Assembly (NCBI GenBank): GCA_008711295.1
Contig: VUYV01000225.1
Location: forward strand, 10,577-74,576
From: Anarhynchus alexandrinus
Taxonomy: Eukaryota; Chordata; Aves; Charadriiformes; Charadriidae
DNA length: 64,000 nt
Reading direction: 5' to 3'
The notes under the pieces: model-generated
What the model saw: the letters and a program-made list of their open reading frames with translations, nothing else
Databases searched by the model: none
What the model was told of the DNA's origin: nothing
Position numbers and translations under genes: made by a program
Shown here: piece by piece, positions 12,388 to 24,595 of the stretch
How the letters are laid out: each line of letters opens with the position of its first letter
How positions within the stretch are numbered: position 1 is the stretch's first letter

Positions 12388-14729
12388 ACTGGCAAAAGAG
12401 CTGACATAAATACATACACACACAGTAATAAGCAAGCGGTTTCTAAGAAGTCACATTTACTGCGCGAAGGGGAGGAAAACGAGCTTCTAAGTTGGTTTCA
12501 AGTTTCGGAGGCGAGACCCTAAAATATCAAGATTTTTTTAAATCACTAACAAAACAATAGGGGGGAAAACCCACTGCCAGCGTGTCCTTTTCCAGGCAGT
12601 ATTTGAGCAACTTTCGAAATGTTAGATGAACCCTATTGATTTTCCTATTTGAGGCTTTGATGGGAATTTAATTGAAAAGCTCAGTAACTCGGGTTTTGAA
12701 GCTTGTTTGCACAGAGTGTTCCACAGCAAAATTNGGTGAGAAGAGACCTGCTACAGATTTTCCATTCTCATCTCCCGGAGTTTGAAATCACATGCACTTT
12801 ATTCATCGCCTATAGACACACATCGCGTTTTGTCAGTACAGCTCATCATGAAAGCCAGGCTGCCGGCAATTAATTTTTCCTCTTTTCTTTTCCTCCTTTT
12901 TAAGTGATTAGAAATGGTCATAAGGATTTCCATCAGGATCACTTCAATAAACCGAAAAAGGAGGTAACGCCCTGGCCCTCTCCTTTACGGTCAATTAGCT
13001 TAATACGAAACATTCAAAAAAACTCAATAATTCCGAAGTTGTTCCCCATGCACATCTCGGGTTCAAATATCCTTTATTGTTTCTAGATCAAAAAATGCAA
13101 AGGAAAAGCCTGAAGAAGGAAGGAGTAAGTGACAGGGCGGAATGGCACGCGAAGACATGGAGGTGTCTTTTTAGCGGCTAATAGGTAAGAGTGACAGTTT
13201 TCCTCTCCCTATTTTTTAGGGAAAAATACCCGCAAGAGGCTTTGGTGGTGTCACTATATGAACTTGCCAGTGTATAAAATGATCCTTTAATTTAGTTCTG
13301 GCCCAGAATGCGAGTTTTTCCCAAACTTTACACGGCAGCCCTCGCCACAGCAAGGCTGATAACAGTAATATATTCTCCCCAAATTAGAGCCCGAGCTCAA
13401 TTAAGACTCGAGCTAGAGGATAACACATCTGCCTGTTTATTTAGTGGCATTTCCACAGATTTGTGTTTTCTCACCTGGAAGTATTTTGGGTTTAGGATGA
13501 TAGTTAAATATTCACTTTTATCTGCGAAGTCTCAAACAAAACTGGATGTGTTTACGCCTTTTTCCTCGTAATGCAGCAATAGCGGTGGGCACCAGGAGAG
13601 TCGATCGTACGGCTTCCCGATGCGAAGGAGAGCGCTGTTTTGTGACAGATCTGAGGACGATCCTTAACAAAACGAGTATATTTTAATCTGACGGTAACAT
13701 CCTATTTTCCCGAGTGCTCGCAACTTTCAAGAAAGCGACTGGCTAACCGCAAGACACTCGTTACGTGGAAATGACATTAATTAAACAGGCGAGAGATGTC
13801 AGTCAGATGCACCGTTTTTCCATATCTGTGTCAAAACTCTGAGCTATGCACGATATAGTATCATGTAGCCCACAGCCTAATCGAGTGGCACATGAAAAGC
13901 TAATTGCATTACGGTGCAGTATGATGATATGAGTAAAGCCATCACATGAGAAGTTGTCCCAGGATGATAGTAACTGTCCCACATTATATTATTCGGGGAA
14001 TAATAAACATTATATGTAGGGAAACACTAAGCCAAAATAAGCTTGGTCATCCCACAGAGCTTGTGACAGATGGCAATTCTAGCTCTATAATCAAAGCAAT
14101 AATTAACCTAGTAGTTTAAAAAAAAAATAATCAAACCACATTTGCAATCCAGTTCTTCACTTCAGGGATGCGCTGCAACATTCAGCTGTGTTTTCAGACA
14201 CGCTGATCATCTGAACTAAATATGGTTACTCCCAGGCAACCTCTGGTCCTGCAGAAGACCCCATGGACCACCGATGTTGACTACTTATTTCAAGCGGTGA
14301 CGTCTTTGGCAAAACGGAGCCTGAAAGTGGAACTGAGGATCTGTTCAAAAGACCTAAACCCCCTATCGCATCCATTCACAAGCTGCTTGCCCAGTTTACG
14401 CCATGAATACAGCCCTTTTTTATTCCATTCATCCAATATCCGCGAAGAGGCTAATTTCAGTATTTTACCTGTTTGCGATCTGTATTCACTCTAAACGCGT
14501 TGGTGGAAATAAACTCCAAATCTATCATTTGTTGGGGAACTGGTGGGCTAATCAGGGCACGGCGTCACTTCTGCCTGACAACCAGAGCGCCCGAACTTTA
14601 AAACCAGGACTTTCAGTTTAGGTTAGCATGTATAATTTGCAAGAATATTTTCACGCTCATGTTTATTAACTTCTTCTTGTTTATTGCCCGAGTTCACACA
14701 TCTATTACCAAGGACCTACATGAACTTAC

Positions 14730-14799
14730 CTGCGTGAGATATCTCTCCAAATTTTAGGGGTCTCTCTACCTCATCGTTGGTCAGATCCACATTTATGAA
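14730..14799 (-). other. Candidate unrecognised exon (70 bases) with consensus splice sites
   Basis: On the minus strand a pyrimidine-rich stretch ends in CCATTTAAG at 14,800. A 70-base interval follows that is open in only one frame (start FINVDLTNDEVERPL, end KFGEISHA plus one base). A perfect CAG/GTAAGT donor follows at 14,729. It would enter in phase 0, which matches the phase 0 exit of the MSRA exon at 38.8 kb. The peptide does not resemble the known MSRA C-terminus and I do not recognise it. It could be an alternative exon, an exon of another gene or a decoy. Confidence 0.3.
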
Positions 14800-15177
14800 C
14801 TTAAATGGAAGATGGGAATGGTAAAAATAAAAGAAATAAATATATATGTGTGTGTATCTAACAGTGCTAGATTCACAGTCATAATTAGCAGAGAAGAAGT
14901 CATCTTACATTGTGACTACTGCATTGAAAGAGACGTGTTAAGCTTTCTCTGTTCATGGTCGTCATTAAGACGACAGGAGCTCTGTGGTCAGTGTATGAGC
15001 TTTTCATAGGTAACTTTAGGTAAAGTTGAAGCATTTTATGATGATGGTGACAACCAGGCATTTGCAATTTGAGTGACTGTCAGCGTATGACCCCAGGAAT
15101 CTTAGCTTTCTACCGTCCTCAGAGTACTCTCTGGCCATAGAACTTGCTTATTTTCTGTACACCACGTGTTTTCAGCA

Positions 15178-15400
15178 CAGAATCATGGAATCTCCCAGAT
15201 TGGAAAAGACCTGGAAGATCATCTAGTCCAATCATTAACCTAACACTGCCAAGCCCACCACTAAACCGTGTCCCTGAGTACTACATCTACACGACACTTA
15301 AATACCTCCAAGGATGGGGACTCCACCACTGCCCTGGGTAACGTGTTCCAATGCCTGATGACCCTTTCAGTAAAGAAATTCTTCCTAATATCCAATCTAA
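15178..15400 (-). mobile_element. CR1 LINE 3' end, left part of an interrupted host copy
   Basis: On the minus strand it encodes [19 protein letters not shown] and the following ORF2 tail, and it ends in a worn AGAATCATGGAATCTC tail. It is the 3' part of the same element that resumes at 16,241 (LHHGKF). The two parts rejoin at TTAGATTGG, with TAA present at both edges. Confidence 0.95.
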
Positions 15401-16240
15401 TCATGCCATCCAGAGGGACCTGGACAGGCTGGAGAGGTGGGCCCAAGCCAACTTCATGCAGTTCAACAAGGCCAAGTGCAAGGTCTTACATCTGGGTCGG
15501 GGCAATCCCAAGCACAATTACAGGTTGGGCGGGGAATGGCTGGAGAGCAGCCCTGAGGAGAAGGACCTGGGGGTGCTGATCGACGAGAAGCTCAACATGA
15601 GCCTGCAATGTGCCATCGCAGCCCAGAAGGCCAACCGCATCCTGGGCTGCATCAGAAGAAGTGTGGCCAGCAGGGCGAGGGAGGGGATTCTGCCCCTCTA
15701 CTCCACTCTCGTGAGACCCCACCTGGAGTACTGCGTCCAGCTCTGGAGTCCCTAACATAAGAAGGACATGGACCTGCTGGAGCGTGTCCAGAGGAGGGCC
15801 ACGAGGATGATCCGAGGGCTGGAGCACCTCTCCTATGAGGAGAGGCTGAAGGAGTTGGGGCTGTTCAGCCTGGAGAAGAGAAGGCTCCGGGGAGATCTTA
15901 TTGCGGCCTTCCAGTCCCTAAAGGGGCTACAGGAGAGCTGGGGAAGGACTTTTTACTGGGGCATGGAGTGATAGGACGAGGGGGAATGGCTTCAAACTGG
16001 AAGAGGGCAGGTTTAGATTGAACATTAGGAAGAAGTTTTTCACTTTGAGGGTGGTGAGGCACTGGCACAGGTTGCCCAGAGAGGTTGTTGAGGCCCCATC
16101 CCTGGAGGTGGTCAAGGCCAGGCTGGACGTGGCCTTGGGCAACCTGGTCTAGTGGGAGGTGTCCCTGCGTATGGCAGGGGGGGTGGAACTGGATGATCTT
16201 CAAGGTCCTTTCCAACCTAAACCATTCTATGATTCTATGA
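15401..16240 (+). mobile_element. CR1 LINE 3' fragment (840 bp) nested inside another CR1
   Basis: It covers the last part of CR1 ORF2 from [18 protein letters not shown] onward to the ATTCTATGATTCTATGA tail. The reading frame is interrupted by one in-frame TAA at 15,753 (LWSP then stop) and by the short AAAGGGGCTACAGG form near 15,920. It sits inside a minus-strand CR1, flanked by TAA on both sides (15,398-15,400 and 16,241-16,243). It has the CTGGTCTAGTGGG variant. Confidence 0.97.
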
Positions 16241-16940
16241 TAAACTTCCCATGGTGCAATTTGAACCCACTTCCTCTTGTTCTATCACCTGTGACTTGAC
16301 AGAACAGGTCGACCCCCACCTCTCTGCAACCTCCTTTCAGATAGTTGTAGACAGTGATAAGGTCTCCCCTCAGCCTCCTTTTCTCCAGGCTGAACACCCC
16401 CAGGTCCCTCAGCCGCTCCTCATCAGACGTGTGCTCCAGACCCCTCACCAACTCTGTTGCCCTTCTCTGGACACGCTCCAGTGCCGCAATGTCCTTCTTG
16501 TGGTGAGGGGGCCCAGACCTGAAGACAGTACTCAAGATGCGGCCTCACCAGTGCTGAGTACAGGGGTAAAATCACCTCCCTGGTCCTACTGGCCACACTG
16601 TTCCTGATACAGGCCAGGATGCTGTTGGCCTTCTTGGCCACCTGGGCACACCACTGGCTCATGTACAGCAGGCCAGCAACCAACACCCTCAGGTCCCTCT
16701 CTGCTGAGCAGCTTTCCAGCCACTCCTCGCCAAGCCTGTAGCGTTGGCGGGGGTTGTTGTGGCCAAAGTGTAAGACACGGAATTTGGCCTTATTGAAACT
16801 CATAGAGTTCGCCTTGGCCCATCGATCTCCTCTGTCTCAATCCCTCTGCATGGCCTCCCCACCCTCAGGCAGTTCAACACTTCCACCCAGGTTGGTGTCA
16901 TCTGCCAACTTACTGAGGGTGCACTCACCGCATCAACTTG
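16241..16940 (-). mobile_element. CR1 LINE, right part of the interrupted host copy, reaching the RT active site
   Basis: This continues the element at 15,178-15,400. On the minus strand it encodes [12 protein letters not shown], containing the LADD form of the reverse-transcriptase catalytic motif (16,897-16,908). [29 protein letters not shown] and a frameshifted [12 protein letters not shown] follow. It is the only copy in the window that clearly includes the RT motif C. It is frameshifted and dead. Confidence 0.94.
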
Positions 16941-18547
16941 TGACGTTACATGAACCACTGTGAATAGTGGGACACACAAACCGGGTGTACCATAGGGCCC
17001 AGGAGAACGAATATCGATGAACAAAGTAACGGTTCTCCCAGTGAACGTATAAATTCATAAAGGCATGGGATGCAGTATGGCTTAATGCAGCTCTTCTAAA
17101 ATAGGGAAAAACTGTGGGTAAATTAGTTCATAAAATAGTAGCACTTTGCACTGAGAGGGCCTCGGGTCTGGAAGACCTCCTCCTGCGTTATCGAGTTCCG
17201 TTTCCTGCCACTCCAGCTCGCGTACGTCCTTTCCTGAACTTTGCAAGCGCTGTCGCATAAATCGCCAGATTTCTCCCCCCCCTCGATTCTGTTTGGGCAG
17301 CTGTCTCTGAACCCAGCTGCTCTACCCATCACAGAACAGCTCATTTCCAAACCTAAATGTAAAGGTGGCCAATTCATACCCACCTGGATCTGTGCTAACA
17401 TCGTTCTTTACCTTCAACAGCTTTTTCCTCTCTCCCTGATATTTACTCCTTTCCTATTTCTAGAAAATAAAAATAAAAATTCTTTTTTCGCTCAGCTTGT
17501 TTGCTAGATAACAAACCCCAGTCTTTTCTTGTTTGGTACTTCCATGGTCCCTGCCCATCCTAGAAAGACTTTCCTGCAGCTGTCCTGGATGAGTGACCAC
17601 AGTTGTACACAACGCTGCAGAGGGGTCTGAACTAACGTCTTCCACATTATCGTTACAGCTCCAATTCCCCAGTTCTGTAGGAAATAATTTGGCCCGCAGA
17701 TCCCAGATCTATCCCCACCCTGAACCTCCCTGCTGCCTCACAGTGTCACCCACAAGTGTCCCCAGGTCCTACCCCTTCTCACATCTGAAAATCTCCACCC
17801 ACCAGAGAAGGTTATGGCACTGCTTTCGCTAAATATTTCCATCAATTTTCCCAAAAGGCAAAATGACACCCGTCTAAGCGAAGCGCATAATTTAAAACAA
17901 CTGTTTAGGAAAGTATTTCTTGGTTTCACCGGGATCAAAGGCAACGGCGTGAGTCCTTCTCATTCACAGAAGTAATTCTCGATGTGGAATGGCTTCATTC
18001 ATACTGGAAAATAAAGTGTGCTGACTCATTCATTATTCATTCTGCGGTCCGCAGGCCAGGCGGCGCAGCTGGGCTCACGTCCAAGCAACCAGACTCTCCT
18101 GTTCCCAACGGTCTGGTCACACCGAAACTGCCTCCTGGGAACTGTCCTTTACCTTGTCACCCTCAGATCTCTCGTGGGCATTGCTTTGGAGATTGTTAGT
18201 GAGATGAGGCTAAAACCATGCCAGCGGCCACGCTAACAACTGAGAAGCACGCACAGTCGCAGGGCAGCACTTGGACCCAGGCCATAACCATGTTTACCCC
18301 ACCAGGATCAGAGTAGCTTTCACGTACACCTGTGATGGAGAAGAAAAGAGCCCAAGGAGAGAGCCCAAGCAAGTCGTTTAATTGTAGCTCACTCCATGAC
18401 CATGTTCTGGACAAACCTACAGCAGAGGTGTCTGCGAGTAAACTGAAAATTGGATTCAGTTGCCTCAATACTTTGCTTTGATCTCCAGCCGCTGATCCAG
18501 AAGCGTGCAGGACTCCTGCAAGACCTTTGGCCTATGCTCCTTGGTCC
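16941..18547. other. Unannotated sequence
   Basis: I see no exon or repeat. Pyrimidine-rich stretches occur around 17,270 and 17,420 without a matching coding interval. Confidence 0.5.
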
Positions 18548-19081
18548 TTTGCTCTGGGGAGACCCCCCTGCAGTGCTGCCTCCAGCTCGGGGGGCTCAGC
18601 ACAGCAGAGACATGGACCTGGTGGAGCGGGGCCAGAGGAGGCCACCAAGATGATCAGAGGGCTGGAGCCCCTCTGCTGGAAGGACAGGCTGGGAGAGTTG
18701 GGGGGGTTCAGCCTGGAGAAGAGAAGGCTCCGTGGAGATCTTAGAGCCCCTTCCAGTCCCTAAAGGGGACCTACAGGAAAGATGGGGACAGACTTTTTAG
18801 CAGGGCCTGTAGCGATAGGACAAGGGGTATGGTTTTAAACTAAAAGAGGATAGATTCAGACTAGATAGAAGGAAGAAATTCTTTACTGTGAGGGTGGTGA
18901 AACAGTGGCCCAGGTTGCCCAGAGAGGTGGTAGATGCCCCATCCCTGGAAACATTCACAGTCAAGTTGGACTGAGCAACCAGGTCTAGTTGGAGGTGTCC
19001 CTGCTCATTCCAGTGGGGTTGGACTAGATGGCCTTTAAAGGTCTCTTCCCACCCAAACCGTCCTGTGATTCTGTGATTCTA
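18548..19081 (+). mobile_element. CR1 LINE 3' end, third subfamily
   Basis: It starts in GCTCTGGGGAGACCCCCCTG and shares with the 26.7 kb minus copy the CAGTGCTGCCTCCAGCTCGG segment. It carries frameshifts in the ORF2 tail and ends in CTGTGATTCTGTGATTCTA. It is older than the young group. Confidence 0.95.
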
Positions 19082-20635
19082 ACAGCCCCATACAAATGTC
19101 TCCGATATCCTGAAGCATCTCAAATTGCACCAGGTGCTCAGTTAGGCAACCAAATTTTTACTCTAGCATCTACTACAGAATTACTACGCCATCGGACCCT
19201 TGTGTTCAAGTTTTAGGGATCGGTGTCGGTCATTCAGGATGGCTCAGCCAGCCCCGAGCACAGGCACTCACTGTATTTTTGTACAGAAAAAAGGGTTTGA
19301 GGGGGGGTTTCACTTTGAGGCAGCAAAAACTCAACCCAAAGAGGGAAGATTGCGGGATCCAGAACAGCCATGCAGATGGAAAACCTGCAGGAAGATTTTG
19401 GCTATGATGTTAACAAGAAAGACTTTATCAAGGGATAAAACTGGACTTTCTCCACTTCATGCACAATGTTTCAAAACCACAGCAGAAATGAAACCTGCTT
19501 ATCAGCACAGATATATTTTGTGCTTTCATGCTCCGATATGGAATTATTTCATTTTTTGTCTTTTCTACTGCGGGCAAATGCCAAAAGTACAAGTTGAAAT
19601 GGAAAAATACACATGAGCATTTTTCTTGCAGGTTGCATTTTGATATCGAAGCAGCAGCATTAATAAACATTGCAGAGCTTTCGGAGGGGAAGATTTCGCA
19701 GCCCCTCCGTGCTCTACCTCATTACCTTTTCATTTTGTTTTGTTTGCTTCTATCTGTCAGTATAAACATGACGCATTGTCAAGCGTACAGCAGGTCGGGT
19801 GATGACATTTTTTAATGCTCACATAACAACCTGACCTCCTGCTCACATTCACTAAAAAGAAAATAAGGAAACCCCCTGTTTTAAGTTTTAAATGCTAACT
19901 AGGTTCTCTATTTGATTTGTTTTTCCTTCCCAGCAACACTAATTTCAAATTGAACTGCTGACTCAATTAGCGAAATGTTGAAGTTGTTGAGACCTTGTAT
20001 AATATTATGTCCCATTAACAAAAAGGAAGCCAGTAGTGGTTTTATGCCAGTAACTAAATCCAGCACCAGCATTTTAATGGGCTACTTTAATTAAACAAAT
20101 TAAATTAATGATGGCTTCTGCAGAATGATGAATTACACTATTTAATATATCATTGTTACGTGCTAATCCCATTTTTAATATTATCTTCAAACATTGATCA
20201 ATACATAGACGCATAAGTCATAAACTGACTGATCTCCAGAAAAAAAAACAACCAACAACTGGTGCAAAGGCAACATTAGAAAATGTAAATGTAACGACTC
20301 TCCACCTACAGCCAAGATGTCACGGGCTCTAACAATGACAAGAAAGAACCGTTTCCTATGCATTACACTAGTTGCAGTAGCGTGCACTATATTTATTGAG
20401 GCAGTAGACAAAAGAGCAAATGGAAGTTGAGAACGTGAGCACGGTGCCATGCGTGTTCAGTGAAAGTCATGCTGGGCCTGATGAACTTCTAACAGTGCAT
20501 AATTTATAACGCGACTAAATCAGGTGTCTGTACAACCGCAAGTAGCCCTCGGCATTTGGATTTTTTGTCTTTTGTCTTACGCCCTTACTGATCACAGTGA
20601 GCTTCCTTACAGCATCATTTTAAGACAAGACTCTC
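19082..20635. other. Unannotated AT-rich sequence with homeodomain-like motifs
   Basis: No gene is seen. From 20,060 to 20,170 it is dense in ATTA/TAAT cores (TTTAATTAAACAAATTAAAT, GAATTACACTATTTAATATA), a composition often seen in conserved regulatory elements. Function is not shown. Confidence 0.4.
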
Positions 20636-20998
20636 GCGGCCTTCCAGTCCCTTTTGCGGCCTTCCAGTCCCTAAAGGGGCTACAGGAGAGCTGGGGAAGG
20701 ACTTTTTACTGGGGCATGGAGTGATAGGACGAGGGGGAATGGCTTCAAACTGGCAGAGGGCAGGTTTAGATTGAACATTAGGAAGAAGTTTTTCACTTTA
20801 AGGGTGGTGAGGCACTGGCACAGGTTGCCCAGAGAGGTTGTTGAGGCCCCATCCCTGGAGGTGTTCAAGGCCAGGCTGGACGTGGCCTTGGGCAACCTGG
20901 TCTGGTGGGAGGTGTCCCTGCCTATGGCAGGGGGGTTGGAACTCGATGATCTTCAAGGTCCTTTCCAACCTAAACCATTCTATGATTCTATGATTCTA
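20636..20998 (+). mobile_element. CR1 LINE 3' end, young group
   Basis: It is truncated within GCGGCCTTCCAGTCCC, which is present twice (20,636-20,651 and 20,656-20,671), a junction duplication. It has the short AAAGGGGCTACAGG form and CTGGTCTGGTGGG variant, and a complete ATTCTATGATTCTATGATT tail. It differs from the 63.2 kb copy at only a few positions in about 235 bases. Confidence 0.97.
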
Positions 20999-22043
20999 AG
21001 ATCATAACCTTCTCCAAGTAACGGCTCAGGCCATCCCCCCTCTCCTCGTGTGGCCTCTCCTACGAGCAGAACTCCCGTTCCACCTCTCCAAAGTGCATCA
21101 CAGGATCTATGACCATTCAGGGCCAAAAACTGGAAAATATGGGATGATCTTAGCTCCCGAAGAAATCATTTACAGCTGAAGTTACAGCAATGAACAGGAC
21201 CGTTATGGGATAACATAAACCAGGTGGAGTCTACGGTGCCCTCTGTAAGGGAGGGGGAGGACCCAGATAACTTTATCATCTTTTAGACAGATCTCACCGG
21301 GTTTTTCCAGCTACCTTTAGAAGTCCAGTGTAGGATTTAGCTACCCGATGCGACCTCTAGACAGCTCGAGGGATTCAAGTCAGATGCTTAGTGAGTTTAA
21401 AGGCTATGAAGCCTGTCTCCTCTTAGACAAAAAGAAAAAAGAGGAAAAAAAAGTTGTTAATATGGAAGACTATTAGTAATAAATAGAAATGAAATGTCCT
21501 TAAAGACGGGAGACTAGGATGGGATTTCCATGCAACTGGAAGAGGCTCCACACAACAGATGGGAAGAGGAGCAAGACTAAGGATAGAACAGGCAACCAAG
21601 CAGCACTTTAAAAGTGGGACATAACCATAGATCCGAAGGAGCCTGGTAAAAGGTCTTCCTCTTCTTTTGGCATAATTTTCTGTGATTTTTTTTTCTAATA
21701 AAGCCCAATTTGTGTTATTTTAGAACAGCACCAGAGTACCACACACAACTAACTACAACTGAGTTCCAGGGAACGTATCGTGCCATTGACAGCTACTTAA
21801 AACCGACTGAGGGGGACCTGAGATTTGGCACGCTGATAAAGACTCAAGGAAAGATTATATGGGCTTATAATGGGAATAACTGACAAAATGGAAAGTTACA
21901 GCTAGATAATACAACGACGCAACGTAGAGCAGGCATGCTTGACAATGCAAAATGTTGTTCACCCAAGACTACATACTTGGCCTGAGCTTCCCGAAATTCC
22001 GTGCATAAAAGAAAATGGAACAAAAAAAGAAAAAAATTTTCCA

Positions 22044-22103
22044 AGAAGAGAAATAAAGAAGCATGGACATGCTTCAGAAGAGAAATAAAGAAGCATGGAC
22101 ATG
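22044..22103. repeat. 28-bp direct repeat, period 32
   Basis: AGAAGAGAAATAAAGAAGCA followed by TGGACATG occurs at 22,044-22,071 and 22,076-22,103, with a four-base spacer. Confidence 0.93.
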
Positions 22104-23382
22104 AGAAGTACTTGTTCATCTGCTATATAAAAGACTTTTCGGAGTTCTCTAAAGTACATCCAACTCTAAATTCACCTCACCAGGCCAGGAGCTGTCTCTC
22201 TGAAGACACGTCAAAGCCCAGTATCTTCCATGAACACACACTGGGACGTGATGCGTGGCTGTCATTAGACCAGGTACGAGAAACAGGAGCGATATCAACC
22301 TCTGACAACCTTTCCTCTCACATTTGCCAAGTTCATATTAACTTTACTAGAGAACCCTGGCTCCTGCAGGCTTCGTCTACCATCTACAAACTGCTCTCAA
22401 ATAAATACATCTTTGTAATGGTAGAACATGATACCATTGATTCTCAACACAGGATGTTTCATAGCAGCAACGTCCCACGGCAAGCGGTGGCACACGAGCC
22501 ATGACGTTGCAACCTGAATGACAACCCTCATCATTTTTTCAACTGAGAAACACAAACCATATTCTGATTCCATTACATAAAGATTTTTTAAAAATGAAGA
22601 GAAGTGGGCTCTGTATTTTATTCAACTCATCGAAGCTGAAGTGCGCCAGCTCAGAATCCCGGTGTTTATACCTGGGGGGACAGAGGAGTGAAGAAGCCAC
22701 CGACGATAGGGCAGGAGATTAATTCAGGCCCCTTAATGAATTCAGAGTCAGAACAAATCAAAGAACTGTGCTTAAAATAAAAAAAAAAAAGACAAACCAA
22801 ACCAAGCTACAGGTGTAGACTGTGAACTGGCATTATCCTCTCTTGCTTAAAAGATGACATGATAATTCTAATGACAAACTATGCTATAAATAGAGACTTA
22901 ATTATAATATCTTAGGTCTGGCATCTGCATTTTCACCATCTGAAAGGCAGAAGCTGAGGACCGTTGGCTGCAAAACTGGAGACCTAAACAAGACGAAAGG
23001 AAACAACGGAGTGAAGTTCAACCAAACCCATAATCTGCTGTTCTTCATACCCTCCGCTTGACTATTGTCCTTCAGCCACTTCACGCTGGAGGAGAAAGCA
23101 AACACCCCTGGCCCCGGACACCCCGGCAGTTGCTGGCCATGGCAGTGACCTACTCTTGGGGCCCCCTCTCCGAATGCATCCCAGCCCACCGGCCGAGGGC
23201 GAACGGCCATTGTGCACCCAAATTCGGCAACTTTGGTCTTTTTCTTCCTCCTCTCCCCACCCGGTCCATGGGTCCGCCGGCTACAGCAGCTACCATAGAA
23301 ACCAAAGTGCTGCTCTGCAGCACACGGAGCAGATGTCACGCGAAGCGAGATGAATGCGATGTGGCAAGGGGGGTGGATGCAA

Positions 23383-23402
23383 GAGGAGGAGGAGGAGGAG
23401 GG
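23383..23402 (+). repeat. (GAG)n trinucleotide tract
   Basis: About six units of GAG lie in a purine-rich setting. Confidence 0.9.
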
Positions 23403-24378
23403 AAAGCAGCATCACACGTTCAGAATTAAATGTTCCCACCAGAGGGAGTGAGTCATTTTTGAAGTAAGTGCAAAGCTGCAATATTTTTTTTCCTACGCTC
23501 TCAATGCGCATCCGCAAACACGGACGTACAAGTAAATGTGCTTTCATCTCCTTTGCACAGGTGCTGGAGTCGCCCGTGCTCCGCTCTCTAATGAAAGCTG
23601 TGATTTTCTCGTGATGCTAAATTAATGCCTGACCTAAAACAGCTATCCGAGCCAGAACTGTGCTGTCATTTCAAAAATGCCCTGTAAAGCTTTTTCCCTT
23701 CCTCTCCTTCCAGGATAGCACAGAAATATGACATTGGATAAAGTCAGTATATATTAGACAAGCATTTTGCGGCAAAAAGTCACTCAATTTTTAAGACTAA
23801 CAAGCCATCATTCAGACCTGCGTTGTGTTTTAACTCAAAGTAAAAAATAGTAACAACCAGTCCTGAGCAGTGTTTGGTTTCCTCTGATCTTACCATTTAA
23901 AATTAATATCTTTGCCTCAAGTTTTGTTGTGTTTTTTTAATTCACAAAAGGCCATTCTTAATATTATGATCTTTTCCCAGTACAAGCACTATTGCCCCTT
24001 CTTCCTTCCCTCAGTACGTCTTGTATGTATCTAATTCACTGTGCCTAATGCACCTTCCCCATGTATTTGTTGAAACATTATATTGCAATGAAATTAGAGG
24101 GAGAAAAAGTCACATTCTTTCTATCAGCAAAATGAGAATTAGATCCCGTCGATTTCTGTGGTCTCTGTCCAGAGTCAAGCATTAACTGTGAAGAGTTCAA
24201 GCTGAAAGGTGCTGAGCACTTGTGATTTCCATGGGTATCGGTGTGGCTGAAGATGCTCAGCAAGTTCAAGACGCAAAGCCATGAACGCTCAGGGGCCTTC
24301 AACATCTCTGCACCTGCAAGTGGACCTGCACACAGCCAACATCAGCCTCTGTGGATGCAAATGAAGATTTCCACTCCA

Positions 24379-24595
24379 AGATGGAAGAAATTTTTTACAC
24401 TGAGGGTGGTGAGCCCCTGGCCCAGGTTGCCCAGAGAGCTGGTCAATGCCCCATCCCTGGAAACATTCCAGGCCAGGTTGGATGGGGCTCTGAGCAACCT
24501 GGTCTGGTTGAAGATGTCCCTGCTCATGGCAGGGGGTTGGACTAGATGGCCTTTAGAGGTCCCTTCCAACCCAAACCATTCTGTGATTCTATGAT
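24379..24595 (+). mobile_element. CR1 LINE 3' end, third subfamily
   Basis: It is a short copy from GGAAGAAATTTTTTACACTG to CTGTGATTCTATGATA. It has the GCCCCTGGCCCAGGTTGCCC and CAATGCCCCATCCCTGGAAAC segments, close to the 18.9 kb copy. Confidence 0.95.

Larger units (their letters stand above)
9634..15177. other. CR1-free 5.5 kb with CpG islets and a candidate exon
   Basis: No transposon remnants are recognised in this span, the second-longest clean stretch of the window. It contains the two CpG-rich islets (10.4 and 12.07 kb), an isolated N at 12,734 and the exon-like interval at 14.73 kb. The rest is AT-rich. Confidence 0.55.
20999..24378. other. Unannotated sequence
   Basis: It includes a 28-base direct duplication at 22,044 and a GAG-rich tract at 23,383. 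An open frame of 167 codons (22,001-22,504) overlaps the duplication and has no recognisable domain. A moderately GC-rich patch lies at 23,060-23,300. Confidence 0.5.

Noticed and set aside
12098..12421. Open frames on both strands through the CpG island
   Set aside because: CpG-rich composition removes stop codons on both strands; no homology or splice signals support coding.
15486..15827. Long frames antisense to CR1 copies (also near 4.3, 29.2, 31.6 and 63.3 kb)
   Set aside because: They recur wherever CR1 occurs and mirror the ORF2 sense frame; not genes.
22001..22504. Longest non-CR1 open frame outside the exons (167 codons, plus strand)
   Set aside because: No recognisable domain, a Lys/Arg-rich start made by the 28-bp duplication and A-rich DNA, and no clear splice or promoter context. 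Its length is compatible with chance in 64 kb.
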